A DNA stretch of 64,000 nucleotides from assembly GCF_000336615.1 (NCBI RefSeq), contig NZ_AOLW01000006.1:273349-337348 (forward strand), in the 5' to 3' direction. Source of the DNA: Haloarcula amylolytica JCM 13557 (GTDB lineage Archaea; Halobacteriota; Halobacteria; Halobacteriales; Haloarculaceae). The notes under the pieces are model-generated. The model saw only the letters and a program-made list of their open reading frames with translations, did not search any database and was not told the origin of the DNA. Below are positions 61,911 through 64,000 of the stretch, piece after piece (position 1 is the first letter of the stretch; each line of letters starts with the position of its first letter). The position numbers and the translations under genes are program-made.

Positions 61911-63389
61911 ATGGTCGAACAGCGTGATGGCGACGAGATAGACCTGCTGGACTCCTCTATTCGGACGAGCAGCGGGGCGCTGTTCTCGACGACGCTGTTC
62001 GTGCTCAGCGGCATCGTCTACGCGTTCGTCACGTCGCCTGGGGCGACTGGCACGTATTTCTTCATCAGCATCTCGGTCTCGCTCGTCCTCCGTCCGATCC
62101 GGGGTATCAGCCAGACGCTGCAGAAGGTCGGCAGCGAACGGGGCGAAGCTGTCGGCCCGTATTTCGGCCTGGCGATACTCTTTGCCCTCGGCTATCTCGT
62201 CGTCGCCGGTGGGGCTGTGGCCGCGCTGGCCGGCGTCATCGTCCGCAATACCGTGGTGTCCCCGGGACTGCTCGCGCCTGTCGGTCTGTACGCCCTTGCG
62301 GTTGCACTGTCGATGATCGCGACGAGTCTGGTCGGTGCCATCGGCTACCCGAGCGTACAGACGTGGCTTAACGGCGTCCAGAGCGCTATCCAGCTCATTA
62401 TCCTGCTGGCGCTGGCCCCGACACTGACGACCGCCAGCGACTTGCTGTTCGTCGTAGCCGGGGTTCGCCTGGCGGTGCTCGTTCCCGTGACCGTCGCGCT
62501 GGGTGTCGTCCCGGCGCTGCCGGATCGACACGCCGTCGAGCGCGCCTGGAACTTCGCCAAGTGGAGCGTCCCGGACCAGGTCCTGGACCGTCTGTCGTAC
62601 AACATGCCGGTGTACGTGTTAGGCGTGGTCGCGACCCCGGCGGCCGTCGGTATCTACGAGGCCGCCGACCGGTTCGCCGACTTCGGGGCGACGATCTCCT
62701 GGCGGCTCTCCTCCCCGCTGCTCACGAAGGTCAGCGGGGACTCCTCCGCCGGCGACACGCAACTCGCGTACCTCGACGGGGCTGTTACCGGCGGGACGGG
62801 CGTCACCTTCGTCGTTTTCGGCTACCTGTTGGCCGCACACGACGTGGTTGCGCGGATCGCTTTCGCCGGCTCGGAGGGTGTCTTCTCGACGACTGTCTTG
62901 CTCGTCGGCGGCGTGAACATCCTCCGCGGCTTCTGGACGCTCACGTCACACGCCATGGAGGGTGTCGGGAAACCGAGCGTGACCTTCCGCACGAAGCTCT
63001 ACGGACTGGCGTTCAGCGTTCCAGTGCCCGCGATCTTCGGGGCGGAGTTCGGGGCGGTCGCCGGGGCCGCCGGGTACGGCGTCATGAATCTGGTCGTCTT
63101 CGGGTACGTCATCTACTACGCTCGGGGCGTCTTCGGGCGGATTCCGCTCGAACCCGGGATTGCGGCGTATCTCACTATCGGCCTCGGCGTCTCGTTTGCA
63201 CTCACGACGGGTGCAGTCGCCGGCCTCACGCGTGCCGGCCTCTCCCCGATTGTCGTTGCCAGCGTGGCCGCCGTGACGTGTCTCGTCGGCTTCGGCGGCT
63301 TCCTCGCTGCGGTGTCCGCACCGGCCCGACTCGTCGCCACCCGGACGGCAGCGTTGTGGCGCAGCCGGGTGCGCTCCCTGCTTGGGTGA
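61911..63389 (+). CDS. Polysaccharide flippase (Wzx-like, MATE/MVF superfamily)
   Basis: 492 residues with about 14 hydrophobic helices. The early pair SSGALFSTTLFVLSGIVYAF and LRPIRGISQTLQKVGSE and the internal FAKWSVPDQVLDRLSYNMPVYVLG repeat match Wzx-type O-unit and glycan flippases. It would move lipid-linked sugars across the membrane for S-layer or exopolysaccharide assembly. The start is the ATG at 61911; an upstream frame extension runs through the tRNA-linked repeat and is rejected. No glycosyltransferases are adjacent. Its place just beyond the tRNA scar may mean it was once part of an island. Confidence 0.85.
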   Translation: MVEQRDGDEIDLLDSSIRTSSGALFSTTLFVLSGIVYAFVTSPGATGTYFFISISVSLVLRPIRGISQTLQKVGSERGEAVGPYFGLAILFALGYLVVAGGAVAALAGVIVRNTVVSPGLLAPVGLYALAVALSMIATSLVGAIGYPSVQTWLNGVQSAIQLIILLALAPTLTTASDLLFVVAGVRLAVLVPVTVALGVVPALPDRHAVERAWNFAKWSVPDQVLDRLSYNMPVYVLGVVATPAAVGIYEAADRFADFGATISWRLSSPLLTKVSGDSSAGDTQLAYLDGAVTGGTGVTFVVFGYLLAAHDVVARIAFAGSEGVFSTTVLLVGGVNILRGFWTLTSHAMEGVGKPSVTFRTKLYGLAFSVPVPAIFGAEFGAVAGAAGYGVMNLVVFGYVIYYARGVFGRIPLEPGIAAYLTIGLGVSFALTTGAVAGLTRAGLSPIVVASVAAVTCLVGFGGFLAAVSAPARLVATRTAALWRSRVRSLLG

Positions 63390-63419
63390 GCACTGCTCGT
63401 TCGCCGTCGGTCCCGCCGC

Positions 63420-63791
63420 TCAGAGCCAGCGGTAGAACTCCAGCGTGTACCCTTCGGGGTCCTCGACGAAGGCGGCGAACGCGTCGGCGGCGTCGATTTC
63501 CGTCGGTTCGAGCACCGGCGCAGCGCCGGCGTCGATAGCTGTCTCGAAGGTCGCCTCGACATCGTCGACGGTGAACGCGATGTGGTCCACGTCGGCGCGA
63601 TTCGGCGCGATTGGGGTGGTACGGCCGGGGTCGTAGCGCAGTTGCAGGTCGCCGTCACCGTCCCGGCCGAGATAGACGTTCTCGACGCCGTCTAACGTGA
63701 ACCGATTCGTCTCCTCGAAGCCCAGCGCGTCGTAGAACTCCATTGCGCGGTCGAGGTCCGAGACGCAGATCGCGGTGTGTGCGAGGTCCAT
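63420..63791 (-). CDS. VOC family (glyoxalase/dioxygenase-like) protein
   Basis: 123 residues forming one pair of beta-alpha-beta3 modules. LAHTAICVSDLDRAMEFYDALGFEE and the second-half DHIAFTVDDVEATFETAIDAG are typical of lactoylglutathione-lyase-like VOC proteins. Metal ligands may be His5, Glu near the first-module end, His in VDHIAF and the late Glu in YTLEFYRWL. The substrate is unknown. The gene is convergent with the flippase (30-nt gap). Confidence 0.9.
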   Translation of the reverse strand: MDLAHTAICVSDLDRAMEFYDALGFEETNRFTLDGVENVYLGRDGDGDLQLRYDPGRTTPIAPNRADVDHIAFTVDDVEATFETAIDAGAAPVLEPTEIDAADAFAAFVEDPEGYTLEFYRWL

Positions 63792-63850
63792 GCCGCGGCG
63801 TTGTGGACGGGGCGAAATGAGTGTGCCGGTAACGCGGCTGTCGCGGTCGC

Positions 63851-64000
63851 TTACAGCAGATCGCCGCGAGCGACGGGGACGACGCTGCCGCCGACCCGGA
63901 CGCTGATGTCCTCGCCGCTGCCGTCAGTCGAGAGGTGCAACAGCGACGGCCGCCCCATCTCGTAGCCCTGCTCGACGCGGGCCTCGACGGCAGGACTGCC
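63851..64000 (-). CDS. PhzF-family protein, C-terminal end only
   Basis: The last 49 codons before the stop at 63851-63853; the start is beyond the window. The segments VEQGYEMGRPSLLHL and VRVGGSVVPVARGDLL match the C-terminus of PhzF-like isomerases (diaminopimelate-epimerase fold). The active-site residues are in the missing part. The substrate is not predictable. It is on the same strand as the VOC gene, about 60 nt upstream of it. Confidence 0.8.
   Translation of the reverse strand, partial: GSPAVEARVEQGYEMGRPSLLHLSTDGSGEDISVRVGGSVVPVARGDLL

Overview
The window is a GC-rich, acidic-proteome archaeal chromosome segment from the class Halobacteria. The ferredoxin at 43643-44032 matches, as far as I remember it, the Haloarcula marismortui halophilic ferredoxin almost residue for residue, so a Haloarcula species is the best guess. 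Archaeal signs include a TATA element about 25-30 nt before many start codons (leaderless transcription), an archaellin, a preflagellin peptidase, SAMP2, an archaeal RfcS, TiaS and archaeal AlaS. Most of the window is core chromosome. There is no prophage, CRISPR array or complete insertion sequence.

Layout. 1-8,200: a truncated phosphohexomutase, RpiA, a histone-fold microprotein, LarB, zinc microproteins, a GIY-YIG protein, a second phosphohexomutase, an RDD membrane protein, GNAT, SAMP2, RfcS and a lone archaellin. 8,289-16,630: AlaS, two microproteins, a CPA/TrkA antiporter, an alpha/beta hydrolase without its nucleophile, HisB, an ACT regulator, a 2Fe-2S protein and a YigZ protein. 16,637-25,858: YgfZ/GcvT, a PfkB kinase with an altered catalytic motif, MutL, a HAD protein, membrane proteins, small hypotheticals and a winged-helix/membrane-protein pair. 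25,860-35,165: a candidate structured RNA, tandem LolA-like paralogues (one truncated), an ABC-2 exporter, a hybrid histidine kinase and MutS. 35,592-46,721: an NTF2-like protein, a methyltransferase, a large Tat-exported GH97 enzyme, HisA, a heptad-repeat membrane protein, a phosphate permease, ferredoxin, preflagellin peptidase, HisI and a coiled-coil protein. 46,706-57,542: GlmM, PyrE, a glutaredoxin followed by a hairpin element with a displaced 3' end, a COG1395 regulator, TiaS, two microprotein paralogues, a threonine-synthase-like enzyme, an AspA/AstE-like deacylase, a PhoU/TrkA-C protein and citrate synthase. 57,543-64,000: a hairpin-rich spacer, a TrkA-gated K+ channel, threonine deaminase, tRNA-Ser(GGA) with a displaced 3'-end copy, a polysaccharide flippase, a VOC protein and a truncated PhzF protein.

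Functional links. HisB, HisA and HisI are dispersed histidine genes. MutL and MutS lie on the same strand but 11 kb apart. The archaellin and the peptidase expected to process it are both present. Several K+/H+ transport and TrkA-domain proteins fit a salt-in life style. Three phosphohexomutase genes occur within 48 kb.

The most unusual material is intergenic. One family of stem-loops has a conserved 11-nt loop (GAACGNAGTGA) and variable, compensated stems. Two spacers carry a displaced copy of the 3' end of the gene before them (glutaredoxin, tRNA-Ser) on the far side of a hairpin-rich segment, which resembles the trace left by a small site-specific element.
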